The notes under the pieces were generated by a model. That model was not told where the DNA came from, ran no database searches, and saw nothing but the letters and a program-made list of their open reading frames with translations. Shown piece by piece: positions 1 to 9,193 of a stretch of DNA of 64,000 nt. The position numbers and the translations under genes are program-made. How positions within the stretch are numbered: position 1 is the first letter of the stretch; every line of letters begins with the position of its first letter. The stretch lies in NCBI RefSeq assembly GCF_001931485.1, contig NZ_MSDV01000019.1:310001-374000 (forward strand). Direction: 5' to 3'. Source of the DNA: Burkholderia sp. SRS-W-2-2016. GTDB lineage: Bacteria > Pseudomonadota > Gammaproteobacteria > Burkholderiales > Burkholderiaceae.

Positions 1-2
1 TC

Positions 3-1538
3 GCGGTGTACGCGATTCTCCTCGGCGCGACGGTGCTGGTCGCGCGGATCGTGCCCGGAGGCTTCGTGCCGGCGCAGGACAAGGAGTATCTGATTGCATT
101 CGCGCAGTTGCCGAATGGCGCGTCGCTCGATCGCACCGAGAAGGTGATTCGCGACATGAGTGCGATCGCGCTGAAGCAGCCGGGCGTCGAAAGCGCGGTC
201 GCGTTTCCCGGTTTGTCGGTGAACGGCTTCACCAATAGTTCGAGCGCGGGGATCGTGTTCGTCACGCTGAAGCCGTTCAAGGAGCGTGGCGACCGGAAAC
301 TGTCGGCCGGTGCGATTGCCGGTGCGTTGAACCAGCAGTACGGCGCGATCAAGGACTCGTTCGTCGCGGTGTTCCCGCCGCCGCCGGTGCTCGGTCTCGG
401 CACCCTCGGCGGCTTCAAGATGCAGCTGGAGGATCACGGCGCGCTCGGTTACGCGGAATTGAACAAGGCCGCCGAAGCGTTCGTGAAGCGCGCCGCGCAA
501 ACGCCGGAACTCGGCCCGACGTTCTCGAGCTATCAGATCAACGTGCCGCAACTGAACGTCGATCTGGATCGCGTGAAGGCGAAGCAGCTCGGCGTGCCGG
601 TCACCGACGTGTTCAACACGATGCAGATCTATCTGGGCTCGCTGTACGTGAACGACTTCAACCGCTTCGGCCGCGTGTATCAGGTGCGGGTGCAGGCCGA
701 TGCGCCGTTCCGTCAACGCGCGGACGACATCCTGCAACTGAAGACGCGCAATACATCTGGCGACATGGTGCCGTTGTCGTCGCTCGTCACGGTGACGCCG
801 ACCTTCGGACCGGAGATGGTGGTGCGCTACAACGGCTATACCGCGGCCGACATCAACGGCGGACCGGCACCGGGCTTTTCGTCGGGACAGGCGCAGGCCG
901 CGGCCGAACGCGTGGCCGCCGAAGTGTTGCCGCGCGGCGTGAAGCTCGAATGGACCGACCTCACGTATCAGCAGATTCTGGCCGGCAATGCGGGCATGTG
1001 GGTGTTCCCGATCAGCGTGCTGCTGGTGTTCCTCGTGCTCGCCGCGTTGTACGAAAGTCTGACGCTGCCGCTCGCGGTGATCCTGATCGTGCCGATGAGC
1101 GTGCTGTCCGCGCTGACCGGCGTGTGGCTGACCGGCGGCGACAACAACATCTTCACGCAGATCGGTTTGATGGTGCTGGTGGGGCTGTCGGCGAAGAACG
1201 CGATCCTGATCGTCGAATTCGCACGCGAACTCGAACACGATGGACGCACGCCGCTCGCGGCGGCGATCGAGGCGAGCCGCTTGCGTTTGCGGCCGATTCT
1301 GATGACGTCGATCGCATTCATCATGGGCGTGGTGCCGCTGGTGCTGTCGACCGGCGCGGGTTCGGAGATGCGTCACGCGATGGGTATCGCGGTGTTCTTC
1401 GGGATGCTCGGCGTCACGCTGTTCGGGCTGATGCTGACGCCGGTGTTCTACGTGGTGCTGCGTACGCTCGCGGGCGGCACCGTGCATGTCGCGCAGAAGG
1501 ATTCGCCGCGTTATGGGGCGGCCGTTACGGACGCCTAA
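3..1538 (+). CDS. RND multidrug efflux transporter (HAE1 family), C-terminal half; 5' end outside window
   Basis: The reading frame is open from the first complete codon, so this is the C-terminal part (about 511 codons) of an inner-membrane proton/drug antiporter that is normally about 1050 residues. The visible part starts at the end of a membrane helix, continues into the second periplasmic porter domain (VPGGFVPAQDKEY and PNGASLDRTEK are typical of AcrB/MexB homologues) and ends with a block of hydrophobic helices containing GLSAKNAILIVEFA, the conserved signature near TM10/11. The outer-membrane channel gene starts 14 bp after the stop, so the two form one operon; the periplasmic adaptor is expected upstream, outside the window. 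The substrate cannot be read from the sequence. Confidence 0.95.
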   Translation, partial: AVYAILLGATVLVARIVPGGFVPAQDKEYLIAFAQLPNGASLDRTEKVIRDMSAIALKQPGVESAVAFPGLSVNGFTNSSSAGIVFVTLKPFKERGDRKLSAGAIAGALNQQYGAIKDSFVAVFPPPPVLGLGTLGGFKMQLEDHGALGYAELNKAAEAFVKRAAQTPELGPTFSSYQINVPQLNVDLDRVKAKQLGVPVTDVFNTMQIYLGSLYVNDFNRFGRVYQVRVQADAPFRQRADDILQLKTRNTSGDMVPLSSLVTVTPTFGPEMVVRYNGYTAADINGGPAPGFSSGQAQAAAERVAAEVLPRGVKLEWTDLTYQQILAGNAGMWVFPISVLLVFLVLAALYESLTLPLAVILIVPMSVLSALTGVWLTGGDNNIFTQIGLMVLVGLSAKNAILIVEFARELEHDGRTPLAAAIEASRLRLRPILMTSIAFIMGVVPLVLSTGAGSEMRHAMGIAVFFGMLGVTLFGLMLTPVFYVVLRTLAGGTVHVAQKDSPRYGAAVTDA

Positions 1539-1552
1539 GGGAGAAAACAATA

Positions 1553-3229
1553 ATGAAACGCTATCAATCTTTGCGCGGTTGGGGCCGGGCGGCGGCAAGC
1601 GCTTTGCTGGTTGCGCTGCTGGCCGCGTGCTCGGTGGAGCCAACATATCAGCGGCCCGACGTCGCCGCGCCGGCCGCTTTCAAGGAAGCGCCGGTGACCG
1701 CGTCGACCGGTGCGTCCGCTGTGCCCGCTGCTGCCGACGCGCAAAACGCCGGTACGTGGAAGGCCGCTCAACCGAACGACGATGCGCTGCGCGGCGAATG
1801 GTGGAAAGTCTTCGGCGACGCGCAACTCGACGCGCTCGAAGAGCAGGCCGCCGCTGCGAACCAGGACTTGAAAGCCGCGGCGGCGCGCGTGCAGCAGGCG
1901 CGCGCGGTGACCCAGGCCGCGAAGTCCGACTGGTTCCCGAAGTTCGACGCGGGCTTCGGCCCGACCCGCGAGCGGGCGTCGGCGGCCTCGCAATTTCAGC
2001 CCGCCAGCGTGGGCGGCACGAACGCCACGATCTGGCGCGCGCAGGTCGGCGCATCGTATGAGGCGGATCTGTTCGGGCGGGTCGGCTCGAACGTGAACGC
2101 GTCGCGCGCCGATGAGCAGCAAAGCGAAGCATTGTTCCGCTCGGTGCAGTTGTCGTTGCAGGCCGATGTCGCGCAGAACTACTTCCAGTTGCGCGAGCTC
2201 GATACCGATCAGGACCTGTACCGGCGCACCGTCGCGCTGCGCGAGGATACGCTGAAGCTGGTCCAGCGGCGCTTCAGGGAAGGCGATATCAGCGAGCTGG
2301 ATCTGTCGCGCGCCCGTAACGAACTCGCGAGCGCGCGGGCCGATGCGGTCGGCGTCGCGCGGCAACGCGCGGCGTCCGAACATAGCCTCGCGATTCTGCT
2401 CGGCAAGCCGCCGGCGGATTTCTCGTTCGCGGAAGCGCCGCTCGGGCCGATGACGGTGCGGGTGCCGGCGGGTCTGCCGTCGGCGCTGCTCGAACGCAGG
2501 CCCGATATCGCGGCGGCCGAGCGCGCGATGCAGGCAGCCAATGCGCGCGTCGGGCTCGCGAAGTCGGCGTTCTTCCCGAAGCTCGATATCACCGGCGCGT
2601 TCGGTTTCGAGTCGGCGACGCTCGGCGATCTGTTCATGTGGTCGAGCCGCGCGTTTATCCTCGGACCGCTCGCGGGCACCGCATTGACCGTGCCGCTGTT
2701 CGACGGCGGCCGCCGCAAGGCCAACCTCGCGCAGGCGCGTTCGAAGTATGACGAGGACGTCGCGCAATATCGGCAGCAGGTGCTGGTCGCGTTCCGCGAG
2801 GTCGAGGACAACCTGGCCGATCTGCGTCTGCTCGACGACCAGATGCGCGAGCAGAACAACGCGGTCGATGCATCGCAACGCGCCGCGCATCTGTCGCGTA
2901 CGCAGTACACCGAAGGCGCGGTCAGCTATCTCGACGTGATCGACGGCGAGCGGCAGGTGCTGTTGTCGCAATTGCAGGCGAGCCATCTGGCGGGAACTCA
3001 GGCGGTCGCGACCGTGAATCTGATTCGCGCGCTCGGCGGCGGCTGGGGCGATCTGCAGGCGGGCGAGCCGGGCGTGGGCGCGGTTGGCGCGGCGCCGGCA
3101 CCGGCGGTGCCTGTCGCTGCTTCAGGTGTTGCGGCTGTGCCGGTTGCTTCGGGATCCAGAGCATCTTCTTTGCAGCAGGATGCCGCCGTGCCGGAGCCGG
3201 CGCAGCAGCAGGTGGTCGCGAAACGCTGA
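1553..3229 (+). CDS. OprM/NodT-type outer-membrane efflux lipoprotein
   Basis: A 558-residue TolC-superfamily channel that would form the outer-membrane duct of the RND pump encoded just upstream. The ATG at 1553 was chosen because it gives a perfect lipoprotein signal: a charged start, a hydrophobic core and the lipobox LAAC with the lipidated Cys at residue 26. The mature protein has the two outer-membrane efflux repeats (roughly residues 80-275 and 295-485) with typical elements such as YEADLFGRVGSNV and LLERRPDIAAAERAM. After the last repeat there is an unusual Ala/Val/Pro-rich tail of about 70 residues ending in QQQVVAKR, longer than in OprM. Substrate unknown. Confidence 0.95.
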   Translation: MKRYQSLRGWGRAAASALLVALLAACSVEPTYQRPDVAAPAAFKEAPVTASTGASAVPAAADAQNAGTWKAAQPNDDALRGEWWKVFGDAQLDALEEQAAAANQDLKAAAARVQQARAVTQAAKSDWFPKFDAGFGPTRERASAASQFQPASVGGTNATIWRAQVGASYEADLFGRVGSNVNASRADEQQSEALFRSVQLSLQADVAQNYFQLRELDTDQDLYRRTVALREDTLKLVQRRFREGDISELDLSRARNELASARADAVGVARQRAASEHSLAILLGKPPADFSFAEAPLGPMTVRVPAGLPSALLERRPDIAAAERAMQAANARVGLAKSAFFPKLDITGAFGFESATLGDLFMWSSRAFILGPLAGTALTVPLFDGGRRKANLAQARSKYDEDVAQYRQQVLVAFREVEDNLADLRLLDDQMREQNNAVDASQRAAHLSRTQYTEGAVSYLDVIDGERQVLLSQLQASHLAGTQAVATVNLIRALGGGWGDLQAGEPGVGAVGAAPAPAVPVAASGVAAVPVASGSRASSLQQDAAVPEPAQQQVVAKR

Positions 3230-3281
3230 GCGAGCGCGGCACGCCGGTCTCGCAGTTGCTTCGCTATTGATCTGTACGTTT

Positions 3282-3318
3282 AACGCCGGGCCGCGCGCAA
3301 GCGCGCGCCCGGCGTTTT
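3282..3318 (+). terminator. Rho-independent terminator after the efflux operon
   Basis: Inverted repeat AACGCCGGG ... CCCGGCGTT with a GC-rich loop (itself complementary: CGCGCG-CAAG-CGCGCG) followed by TTTT, 52 bp after the outer-membrane channel gene. Confidence 0.8.
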
Positions 3319-3440
3319 CGCATGCGTCGCACGCAAATCGTTTTTCGCGCTTTCCTTGTGCGAATCGCTTCGTAGACAGGCGCGCGCGACGCTCTCTATG
3401 ATCGTCCGGATCGAGCCAACGACATCAGCAGAGCCAGCCA

Positions 3441-4640
3441 GTGACTTTCGTGCATGACGGCATCGCGCAACTGCGCGAGCAACAGCAATCTCTTCCGGCG
3501 CATGACCTGTCGGCCTTACTCGCGGCGTTGCGCGCGAGCGCCGCGCAACGCGATCGCGACGGCGGCCACGCCGCGCAGGAAAAACAATGGATCGCCGACG
3601 CGGGGCTGCTGACGCTCGCGGTGCCGCGCGAATTCGGCGGCGCGGGCGCGCGCTGGTCCGAGATCTACGACGTGGTGCGCGAACTGGCGCGCGTCGACAG
3701 CGCGCTCGCGCATCTGCTCGGCTTCACCTGCCTGCAAGTGGTGAGCATCGATCTGTGGGGCAGTCCGCGGCAACGCGAGCGTTATCTGCGCGGCACCGTC
3801 GAGCACCGTTGGTGGTGGGGCAACGCGGTGAATCCGCTCGACACCCGGCTGGTCGCGAGCGCGACGCCCGACGGCGGCTACCTGCTCGATGGCCAGAAAG
3901 GCTTCTGCTCCGGCACGCGCGGCTCGCAGATGATGACCGTGTCCGCGCAGGATCCCGCGAGCGGCAAGACGATCTTCGCGGCGGTCCCGACCACGCGCGA
4001 CGGCATCGCCGTGCACGACGACTGGAACCCGATCGGCCAGCGCCAGACCGATAGCGGCAGCGTGTCGTTCACGCGCGTGCGGATCGAGCCGTACGAAATT
4101 CTGGAGCGGCCCGACACGCCGCATGCCAGTTTGCGCACGCTGATCTCGCAACAGGTGCTGACCAATCTGTTCGTCGGCCTCGCGCAGGGCGCACTCGACG
4201 AAGCGCGCGCCTACGTGAACCAGCACGGGCGGCCCTGGATCAGCGCCGGCGTCGCCAAAGCCACCGACGATCCCTATCTGATCCAGCGCTTCGGCGAGAT
4301 GCATCTACAGACCGTCAGCGCGCAAGCGTTGGCCACGCGCGCCGCGCAAGCACTGGATCAAGCGTGGCAACAGGGCCCGTCGCTCGATGCGGACAGCCGC
4401 GCGCGGGTCGCGCTCGCAACCTCGGAGGCGAAGATCGTCGCGCAGCGCGCGGCGCTCGAACTCGGCGAACAGCTGTTCGACGCCTGCGGCGCCCGCGCGA
4501 CCCATGCGCCGCTCGCGCTCGACCGCTTCTGGCGCAACGCGCGCGTGCACACGTTGCACGACCCGCTCGACTATCGGGTGCGCGACGTCGGCCGCTACGC
4601 GCTGAGCGGGACATTGCCGGAGGTTTCTTTGTACACTTGA
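3441..4640 (+). CDS. Acyl-CoA dehydrogenase-fold flavoprotein (SfnC/DszC-like)
   Basis: A 399-residue protein with acyl-CoA dehydrogenase architecture: N-terminal helical domain, middle beta domain (GYLLDGQKGFCSGTRGSQ; FAAVPTTRDGI) and C-terminal helical bundle. Features such as WWWGNAVNPLDTR and DSGSVSFTRVRIEPYEIL resemble the FMNH2-dependent monooxygenase branch (SfnC, DszC, desulfurisation-type) more than true acyl-CoA dehydrogenases. No reductase or sulfonate genes are adjacent, so a role in organosulfur or other flavin-dependent oxidation is only an inference. The start is GTG with no strong Shine-Dalgarno; no upstream ATG fits. Confidence 0.8.
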   Translation: MTFVHDGIAQLREQQQSLPAHDLSALLAALRASAAQRDRDGGHAAQEKQWIADAGLLTLAVPREFGGAGARWSEIYDVVRELARVDSALAHLLGFTCLQVVSIDLWGSPRQRERYLRGTVEHRWWWGNAVNPLDTRLVASATPDGGYLLDGQKGFCSGTRGSQMMTVSAQDPASGKTIFAAVPTTRDGIAVHDDWNPIGQRQTDSGSVSFTRVRIEPYEILERPDTPHASLRTLISQQVLTNLFVGLAQGALDEARAYVNQHGRPWISAGVAKATDDPYLIQRFGEMHLQTVSAQALATRAAQALDQAWQQGPSLDADSRARVALATSEAKIVAQRAALELGEQLFDACGARATHAPLALDRFWRNARVHTLHDPLDYRVRDVGRYALSGTLPEVSLYT

Positions 4641-4699
4641 GGCCGTTCGCGACGCCCGCCCCGGGCATCGCGCCGATTCCCCCTCGAGAGAGTCCCGGC

Positions 4700-6028
4700 T
4701 TGCTGTTCAAACTACCGACTACCGCCACCGCGCCGTTCTGCCCATCCGAGGTACAGGGCTCGGTCGCCGTCTCGCCAGGCGCGCCGTTCTGGAAAAAAAT
4801 CCTGCAATTCGCCGGCCCCGGCCTGCTGATTTCGATCGGCTATATGGACCCGGGCAACTGGGCCACCGCGATCGAAGCCGGTTCGCGCTACGGCTACAGC
4901 CTGCTGTTCGTGGTGCTGCTGTCGAGCCTCGCGGCGATGGCGCTGCAATGCCTGAGCATGCGCCTGGGCATCGTCACCGGGCGCGATCTCGCGCAGCTGT
5001 CGAGCGCGCGTTATTCGCGGAACGTCGCGCGCGTGCAGTGGCTGCTCGCGGAGCTGTCGATCATCGCCTGCGATCTGGCCGAGGTGCTCGGCGGCGCGCT
5101 CGCGTTTCACCTGCTGTTCAACTGCTCGCTGACCACCGGCGTGCTGCTGACCGCGTTCGACACGCTGATCGTGCTCGGCCTGAAGGGCAAGAATTTCCGC
5201 GATCTCGAGGCGATCATGCTCGGGCTGATCGCGACGATCGGCATCGGCTACATCATCGAACTCGCGCTCGTGAAGCCGCACTGGCCGTCGGTCGCGCAGG
5301 GCCTCGTGCCGTCGTGGCAGGCGCTCAGTTCGCGCGAGCCGATGTATCTGGCGATCGGCATTCTCGGCGCGACGGTGATGCCGCATAACCTGTATCTGCA
5401 TTCGTCGATCGTGCAGACCCGCGCGGTCAAGCGCGATCCGGCGAGCCTGCGTTCGGCGATCGGACTGTCGCGCATCGATACGATCGCGTCGCTGGTGCTC
5501 GCCGCGCTGATCAACATGGCGATCCTGATCCTCGCGGCCGCCGCGTTTCACGCGACCGGCCATCGCGAGGTCACGCAGATCGAGGACGCGTACCGGCTGC
5601 TCGCGCCGATCGTCGGCACCGGCTTCGCGGCGATTCTGTTCGCGATCACGCTGCTCGCGTCCGGCCAAAGCTCGACCTTCACCGGCACGGTGGCGGGGCA
5701 GGTCATCATGGAAGGCTTCCTGAAGATGAAGATTCCGTGCTGGCAGCGGCGCTTCATCACGCGCGCGCTCGCGTTGATTCCGGCGCTGATCGGCGTGCAG
5801 ATGCTCGGCAACGGCGCGGTCGGCAAATTGCTGGTCGCGAGCCAGGTCGTATTGAGTCTGCAACTGCCGTTCGCGCTTTATCCGCTGATCCGGATGACTA
5901 ACGATCGCTCGCTGATGGGCGAGTTCGCGAACAGGCTGCCTACTCGCTTACTCGTGTGGGGGTTGTTCGTTGCGATCAGCGCGGCGAATCTGTGGCTGGT
6001 CGCGCAGACGGTGGGGCTCGCCGGCTGA
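4700..6028 (+). CDS. mntH: NRAMP-family divalent metal (Mn2+/Fe2+) : H+ symporter
   Basis: An approximately 442-residue integral membrane protein. The two signatures that bind metal in NRAMP transporters are present: DPGNW in the first helix (SIGYMDPGNWATAIEAGS) and MPHN in helix 6 (GATVMPHNLYLHSS), plus the GQSSTFTGTVAGQ segment in the second half. It would import Mn2+ or Fe2+ across the inner membrane. The frame stays open far upstream, inside the previous gene, but homology begins only near 4770; TTG at 4700 with GAGAG just upstream is the best start I can see, though not certain. No riboswitch or clear Fur/MntR box is visible in the short upstream spacer. Confidence 0.88.
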   Translation: MLFKLPTTATAPFCPSEVQGSVAVSPGAPFWKKILQFAGPGLLISIGYMDPGNWATAIEAGSRYGYSLLFVVLLSSLAAMALQCLSMRLGIVTGRDLAQLSSARYSRNVARVQWLLAELSIIACDLAEVLGGALAFHLLFNCSLTTGVLLTAFDTLIVLGLKGKNFRDLEAIMLGLIATIGIGYIIELALVKPHWPSVAQGLVPSWQALSSREPMYLAIGILGATVMPHNLYLHSSIVQTRAVKRDPASLRSAIGLSRIDTIASLVLAALINMAILILAAAAFHATGHREVTQIEDAYRLLAPIVGTGFAAILFAITLLASGQSSTFTGTVAGQVIMEGFLKMKIPCWQRRFITRALALIPALIGVQMLGNGAVGKLLVASQVVLSLQLPFALYPLIRMTNDRSLMGEFANRLPTRLLVWGLFVAISAANLWLVAQTVGLAG

Positions 6029-6032
6029 GCGG

Positions 6033-6088
6033 CCGCAAGACCGCAAGACCGCAAGACCGCAAGACCGCAAGACCGCAAGACCGCAAGA
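6033..6088. repeat. 8-bp tandem repeat, 7 perfect copies
   Basis: The unit CCGCAAGA is repeated seven times head to tail immediately after the mntH stop codon and before the shared terminator. Non-coding. Confidence 0.97.
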
Positions 6089-6103
6089 CTGGAAGCGCAG
6101 GCG

Positions 6104-6147
6104 AAAAAAATCCGCGCAGTTCACATGAACTGACGCGGATTTTTTTA
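6104..6147. terminator. Bidirectional terminator between mntH and flhC
   Basis: Long near-perfect palindrome: seven A, TCCGCG, CAGTTCA-CA-TGAACTG, A, CGCGGA, then seven T. It has T tracts in both directions and lies between two convergent genes, so it can end transcription from both sides. Confidence 0.9.
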
Positions 6148-6201
6148 CGAGCTTCGGTTCGAACCGGGTTGGCCCCGTCGGCTTCGGGCGAATCTGATCG
6201 T

Positions 6202-6771
6202 TCAGGCGGCCTGAGCAACCTGCGCTGCTTCGAGCGCTTCCTGACGGGCGGCGGCCGCCTTCTTGGTCTTGCCGGCACGCGACGGCGGCTGGCAGGCGCC
6301 GCACACCACGTTGTGCTGCAGGTCGTGCTTGTGCGCGACGAACTTGCCGGTGCAGCGGCAGCACCTGGTCAACTGCAGAATGTCGGCGTCGAAGAAACGC
6401 ACCAGCGTCCATGCGCGCGTCAGGTCGAGCACCGGCTCGGTTTCGCTGTGCTGGCAATGCTCCAGATACAGCCGATACCCTTTGGTCAGCGCGTCCAGAT
6501 GCGAGCAGCGCGCCTCGTTCTTCAGGAACAGGTACGTGTTGTAGAACAGCGACGCGTGAATGTTCGCGAGCCACGTCATATACCAGTCCGCCGAGAACGG
6601 CAGCATGCCTTTGGGCGGCGATACGCCCTTGACCTCACGGTACAGGCGGATCATGCGGTCGCGCGAGAGCGTCAGTTCGCTTTCCAGCACTTGCATGCGG
6701 GCGCCGAGCTCGATCAGCGCGATCGCGCGGAATACTTCCTGTGCGTCTTCGGTCAGGCTTCGCTTGAGCAT
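6202..6771 (-). CDS. flhC: Flagellar transcriptional activator subunit FlhC
   Basis: A 189-residue protein matching FlhC along its length. With FlhD it forms the FlhD4C2 class 1 master activator that switches on sigma-70 class 2 flagellar promoters. The C-terminal half has the Cys-rich zinc site (RCCRCTGKF ... VVCGAC) characteristic of FlhC, and the N-terminal part has the conserved start EDAQEVFRAIALIELGARMQVLESE. The last 25 residues (Lys/Ala/Glu-rich) are a lineage-specific tail. It lies 14 bp downstream of flhD in the same operon and ends at a bidirectional terminator. Confidence 0.97.
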   Translation of the reverse strand: MLKRSLTEDAQEVFRAIALIELGARMQVLESELTLSRDRMIRLYREVKGVSPPKGMLPFSADWYMTWLANIHASLFYNTYLFLKNEARCSHLDALTKGYRLYLEHCQHSETEPVLDLTRAWTLVRFFDADILQLTRCCRCTGKFVAHKHDLQHNVVCGACQPPSRAGKTKKAAAARQEALEAAQVAQAA

Positions 6772-6785
6772 TGCAGTTACCTCGG

Positions 6786-7106
6786 TCAGGCAAATTGCTC
6801 AGCGGGCTGGCCTGCGAGCAGGATCGCCGTATGAGTCGGTGCAACTGCGGTGTGCTTCGTGGTTTGCGTCAACGCCGACAGCATCGAGTGGTCGTTGAAG
6901 CGGAAGAAGCACAAAAGCTGATCGGAAGAGGCCAGCTTGACGATCTGCGCGAGCGACAGCCCGGCAAGCAGATCGGCCAGTTCCGACGACAGACCCAGCC
7001 GGAACATGCCGACCGGTTTGTCCTCACGCAACATGCGTTGCGCAAGCATGATGTAAGACAAGTTGATCTCGCGGATTGAATCCAGCGTCTCGCTGCTACG
7101 GTCCAT
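6786..7106 (-). CDS. flhD: Flagellar transcriptional activator subunit FlhD
   Basis: A 106-residue protein, the usual FlhD length, with the conserved segments SIREINLSYIMLAQRMLREDKP and FRLGLSSELADLLAGLSLAQIVKLASSDQLLCFFRF. FlhD supplies the dimer core and DNA-recognition helices of the FlhD4C2 complex. First gene of the flhDC operon; a long AT-rich leader precedes it. Together with the YcgR-type PilZ gene at 47.5-48.3 kb it shows that the organism is flagellated. Confidence 0.97.
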   Translation of the reverse strand: MDRSSETLDSIREINLSYIMLAQRMLREDKPVGMFRLGLSSELADLLAGLSLAQIVKLASSDQLLCFFRFNDHSMLSALTQTTKHTAVAPTHTAILLAGQPAEQFA

Positions 7107-7643
7107 TTTCTGTGTTTCCGAAGCCCCGAATTACTAAGTCGGCTTTTTGCCGTTATCTCTTTTTTGCCTCGCCGGAAGCACCCCTCCGGTTACATGTTGC
7201 CGCCTGATACAGACCGCAACTTTTGATACATCGCGTTACATTTCGTAACAGCTTGGGACGAATTGTATGAAGGGTAAAAAGAGAATGCAATCCCTTGTCG
7301 CAAAAATATCTCAAAAAAATGCATGATTTTTCGGTAAGTTTTTCATGTCACCGAAATGACTCATGCAAACGGAATTTTTGACTGACCGAGATTCCCCTCT
7401 AATTCGTGGAAACCCTTGTCGCACGGGCGTTCGGCAATATTGTCCGATCAGTTGGCAAAGGTAAGCCTCAAGTCGTCGAATAGGCTTTTAAGCAAGAAAG
7501 GAAAAAGAAAGGCGTGCAAATATTCAGTAATAAATACTGTTTTCGCAGCGCTCCTGGGGACGGATCGGAGATGTAACGGGGGGATGTTGCCCCGGTTACA
7601 AACCGGGGCGGCGGGGCAGCGTTTGTAACGAGCTGTGTAAGGA
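7107..7643. promoter_or_regulatory. Long AT-rich flhDC upstream region
   Basis: 537 bp without a credible gene. It is much more AT-rich than its surroundings (A/T runs around 7280-7380). It contains a GTTAC-N5-GTAAC inverted repeat at 7235-7249, and other GTTACA/TGTAAC words at about 7190, 7573, 7595 and 7623. A hairpin GCCCCGGTT-ACA-AACCGGGGC at 7589-7609 lies just beyond the stop of the transporter gene on the minus strand and may end its transcript, although it lacks a T tract. A multi-input flhDC promoter is expected here; I cannot assign individual promoters. Confidence 0.55.
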
Positions 7644-8867
7644 CTAGCAACCGGTCGAACGGATGCGCTCGACTTCGAGGCCGAACAGGGGCCGCAGGCG
7701 CGTGCCGAGCACGTTGCCGGCGAACGCGGCGGCGAGCCACAGCCAGCCGTGCAGGCTGCCGGACACGATGCCGCTGAAATAGGCGCCGATGTTACAACCG
7801 TACGCAAGGCGGGCGCCGTAGCCCAGCATCAGGCCGCCGACCAGCGCGGCGATCAGCGAGCGCGCCGGCACCTTCCAGATCGGCGCATAGCGGCCGGCGA
7901 GCGCGGCCGCGGTCATTGCGCCGAGCACGATGCCGAAGTCCATCACCGACGTGACGTCATGGGTAACCGGCGCGGCCAGCGAGCCGGCGTTGGCCGGAGC
8001 GGCCCAGTACGGCCAGCTGGCGACGTCGACGCCGAGCGCGCCGAAGATCTTCGCGCCCCACAGCGCGAACGCCGACGTCACGCCCCACGGCCGGCCCGAC
8101 AGCGCGAGCGTCGCGAAATTGAGCAAGACCAGCGCGATCGCGCCGACGAACAGCGGCCACGGGCCATGCAGCCACGGCGACGCATGCGGCGCACGCACCG
8201 GCTCGTTCACGAGGCGGCCGTGGCGGCGCCGTTCAACCACCACGGTCAGCGCGGCGATCACCGCGAAAATCACCAGGTTCAGTGCGATGGCCGGGCCGGC
8301 GCCGAGCGTCTTGACCATCGACAGCGGCTTGAGCGAGGGCAGCGCGGTCCAGAACGGCATATGCGCGGTCGCCACGACCGAACCGACGATGAACGCCGCC
8401 AGCGTCACCAGCATCCGCGTGCTGCCGCCGCCGACCGTGTACAGCGTGCCGGACGCGCAACCGCCGCCCAGCTGCATGCCGATCCCGAACATGAACGCGC
8501 CGACCAGCACCGAGGTGCCGGCGGGCGCGACCAGCCCGGTGACCGGATGGCCGAACAGCGTACCGGCGGCGAGCGCCGGGAAGAACAGCAGCACGCCGAG
8601 CGCGAGCATCAGCATCTGGGCGCGCAGACCGGCGCCGCGGCCATCGGCGATAAACACCCGCCATGCGGACGTAAAGCCGAACGCCGCGTGATACAGCGAC
8701 ATGCCGAGCAGCGCGCCGACCACATAGAGCGCGGCCTGACGGCCGCTGACGGCTTGCGCCAGATAAATAGCGCCCAGCGCGATCAGGATGAGCGCGATGA
8801 CCAGCGGTTTCGGATTGACGTCGAAACGGCGCGGCACGCGCGGAAGGGAGGTAGAGAGGTCGGACAT
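7644..8867 (-). CDS. YeeE/YedE-family (DUF395) sulfur-compound transporter
   Basis: An approximately 407-residue inner-membrane protein with about ten hydrophobic segments. It carries both family signatures: FGIGMQLGGGCASGTLY in the first half and YGCNIGAYFSGI in the second. The two conserved Cys residues are those proposed to relay thiosulfate in TsuA-type members. ATG at 8867 gives the start MSDLSTSLPR just before the first helix; longer reading is possible but adds a non-conserved stretch. Uptake of thiosulfate or a related sulfur compound is inferred from the family. No TusA-like gene is adjacent. Confidence 0.85.
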   Translation of the reverse strand: MSDLSTSLPRVPRRFDVNPKPLVIALILIALGAIYLAQAVSGRQAALYVVGALLGMSLYHAAFGFTSAWRVFIADGRGAGLRAQMLMLALGVLLFFPALAAGTLFGHPVTGLVAPAGTSVLVGAFMFGIGMQLGGGCASGTLYTVGGGSTRMLVTLAAFIVGSVVATAHMPFWTALPSLKPLSMVKTLGAGPAIALNLVIFAVIAALTVVVERRRHGRLVNEPVRAPHASPWLHGPWPLFVGAIALVLLNFATLALSGRPWGVTSAFALWGAKIFGALGVDVASWPYWAAPANAGSLAAPVTHDVTSVMDFGIVLGAMTAAALAGRYAPIWKVPARSLIAALVGGLMLGYGARLAYGCNIGAYFSGIVSGSLHGWLWLAAAFAGNVLGTRLRPLFGLEVERIRSTGC

Positions 8868-9193
8868 GGATAAGTTGACAGACAGGCAGCCGATAAAAGC
8901 CGCGAACCGAGGCCGCGTGGCGACGGCCGGAAATACGCTACGTGATTGACGCGGCGGCAAAAAACCAACCTGAAAAGATAGCACGGATCGCGGGTTTTGG
9001 CCGGGGTAGCCGGGTTGGCGGCGGGGGCATCGGCGCGGTGGGACAGGGCTGCACGGGGGCTGAAGCGCGTTTCTGCGCGCACTGGGGCTCGATTGGCCTG
9101 ACAACATGGAAACAGGCGTCGCGGTCGGCGGGACCGGGTTGGCGAGTCAGCGGGGTTCGGCGTTGACGGACATCGTGGTGTGGGGTTGCGTTG
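8868..9193. other. Intergenic region, no gene seen
   Basis: 326 bp between the transporter start and the end of the XRE regulator, both on the minus strand. It must contain the transporter promoter. I see no clear operator or terminator. Confidence 0.5.

Noticed and set aside
4364..4699. Extension of the NRAMP reading frame 110 codons upstream
   Set aside because: It overlaps the well-supported acyl-CoA-dehydrogenase-fold gene in another frame, and the extra residues are Arg-rich and unlike the NRAMP family.
6150..6170. tRNA-like TTCGAA segment
   Set aside because: TTCGGTTCGAACCGG is a short palindrome; no acceptor, anticodon or D arms can be built around it.
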